A DNA stretch of 5,847 nucleotides from Clostridiales bacterium (lineage in GTDB: Bacteria > Bacillota_A > Clostridia > Christensenellales > Aristaeellaceae): NCBI GenBank assembly GCA_024684665.1, contig JAIKWN010000129.1, positions 1 through 5,847 of the forward strand, given 5' to 3'. The notes under the pieces are model-generated. The model was not told the DNA's origin and made no database searches. It saw nothing but the letters and a program-made list of their open reading frames with translations. Positions 5,541 to 5,847 of the stretch are shown piece after piece. Numbering within the stretch: position 1 is the first letter of the stretch; the number at the start of each line of letters is the position of its first letter. Made by a program: the position numbers and the translations under genes.

Positions 5541-5847
5541 TTACGCTTCTTCGATGGTATATTTGACGACCTTTTCACGCTCTACCTTGCGGTCCTTCAG
5601 GAACTTCTCAGCCTGCTGCGGGAAGCAGATCCAGCTCATGATATCCTCTTCGCTCTCCGCCAGGTCGCCCAGCGCTTCCTTCGCCTTTTTGAAATCCTCT
5701 CCGGTGCGCTTGCTGTCCTCGATGCGGCAATCGATGGGCTTTCCGCCCTCGCCGAGGATCTTGGCCTCAAGTTTCGCATCCACGGGCGCGGGAGCCACGC
5801 CGTATTCACCCTTGAAGTAGTTTTTGACTTCGTTCGAAATGGTCTTA
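5541..5847 (-). CDS. oadA: Oxaloacetate decarboxylase alpha subunit (carboxyltransferase), C-terminal 101 residues only
   Basis: The gene enters from the right edge and only its last 101 codons are present. The segment NEVKNYFKGEYG, then APAPVDAKL, KPIDCRIED, and EDIMSWICFPQQAEKFLKDR matches the conserved C-terminal (PYC_OADA) domain shared by pyruvate carboxylase and oxaloacetate decarboxylase alpha subunits. This family transfers the carboxyl group of oxaloacetate to biotin. GcdA and MmdA belong to a different carboxyltransferase family, so this fragment is the best evidence for oxaloacetate as the substrate. The protein stops directly after this domain with no biotinyl domain, unlike the Klebsiella alpha subunit, consistent with the separate biotin carrier downstream. 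An in-frame GTG at 5798 is not a real start, because the homology continues upstream to the window edge. Confidence 0.9.
   Translation of the reverse strand, partial: KTISNEVKNYFKGEYGVAPAPVDAKLEAKILGEGGKPIDCRIEDSKRTGEDFKKAKEALGDLAESEEDIMSWICFPQQAEKFLKDRKVEREKVVKYTIEEA

Noticed and set aside
5541..5798. Independent 85-residue gene starting with GTG at 5798
   Set aside because: The reading frame and the OadA-family similarity continue upstream to the window edge, so this is the tail of the alpha-subunit gene.

Overview
The window looks like chromosomal DNA of an anaerobic bacterium with moderately high GC, most likely in the Clostridia. The evidence is strong AAGGAGG-type ribosome binding sites, rho-independent terminators, tRNAs with encoded CCA, and a Na+-pumping decarboxylase whose biotin carrier is a separate small protein. 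Negativicutes or Synergistota cannot be excluded from sequence alone.

Layout, left to right. Positions 1-141 carry a tRNA pair on the + strand: the 3' part of tRNA-Gly(GCC) and a complete tRNA-Cys(GCA), 2 nt apart. They are followed by a strong hairpin terminator (147-176). Every protein gene is on the - strand and is transcribed towards the tRNAs.

In - strand order, the right end holds the tail of a Na+-translocating oxaloacetate decarboxylase operon: alpha subunit C-terminus (5541-5847), OadG-type small membrane subunit (5187-5525), biotin carrier protein (4787-5185) and beta-subunit Na+ pump (3560-4771). The genes are 15, 1 and 15 nt apart, each with its own ribosome binding site, and the operon closes with a clear terminator (3505-3540). 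Together they would decarboxylate oxaloacetate. The alpha subunit moves the carboxyl group to biotin on the carrier, the OadG-like subunit holds the complex at the membrane, and the beta subunit releases CO2 while exporting Na+.

Between that operon and the tRNAs lies an independent two-gene unit with its own promoter (extended -10, 3458-3485). Its first gene (1542-3422) encodes a multi-pass membrane protein with two Rossmann-like regions and a C-terminal RyR (ryanodine-receptor repeat-like) domain. Its second gene (167-1558) overlaps the first by 17 nt. It encodes an N-terminal TIR domain with the catalytic-type glutamate in place, one transmembrane helix, and six Sel1-like repeats. The pair is the most interesting part of the window. 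Its domain content suggests a membrane-associated, NAD+- or nucleotide-linked signalling or defence module in which a TIR enzyme could act together with a RyR-containing, channel-like partner. That function is inferred; no invader-specific component, mobile element or phage gene is visible.
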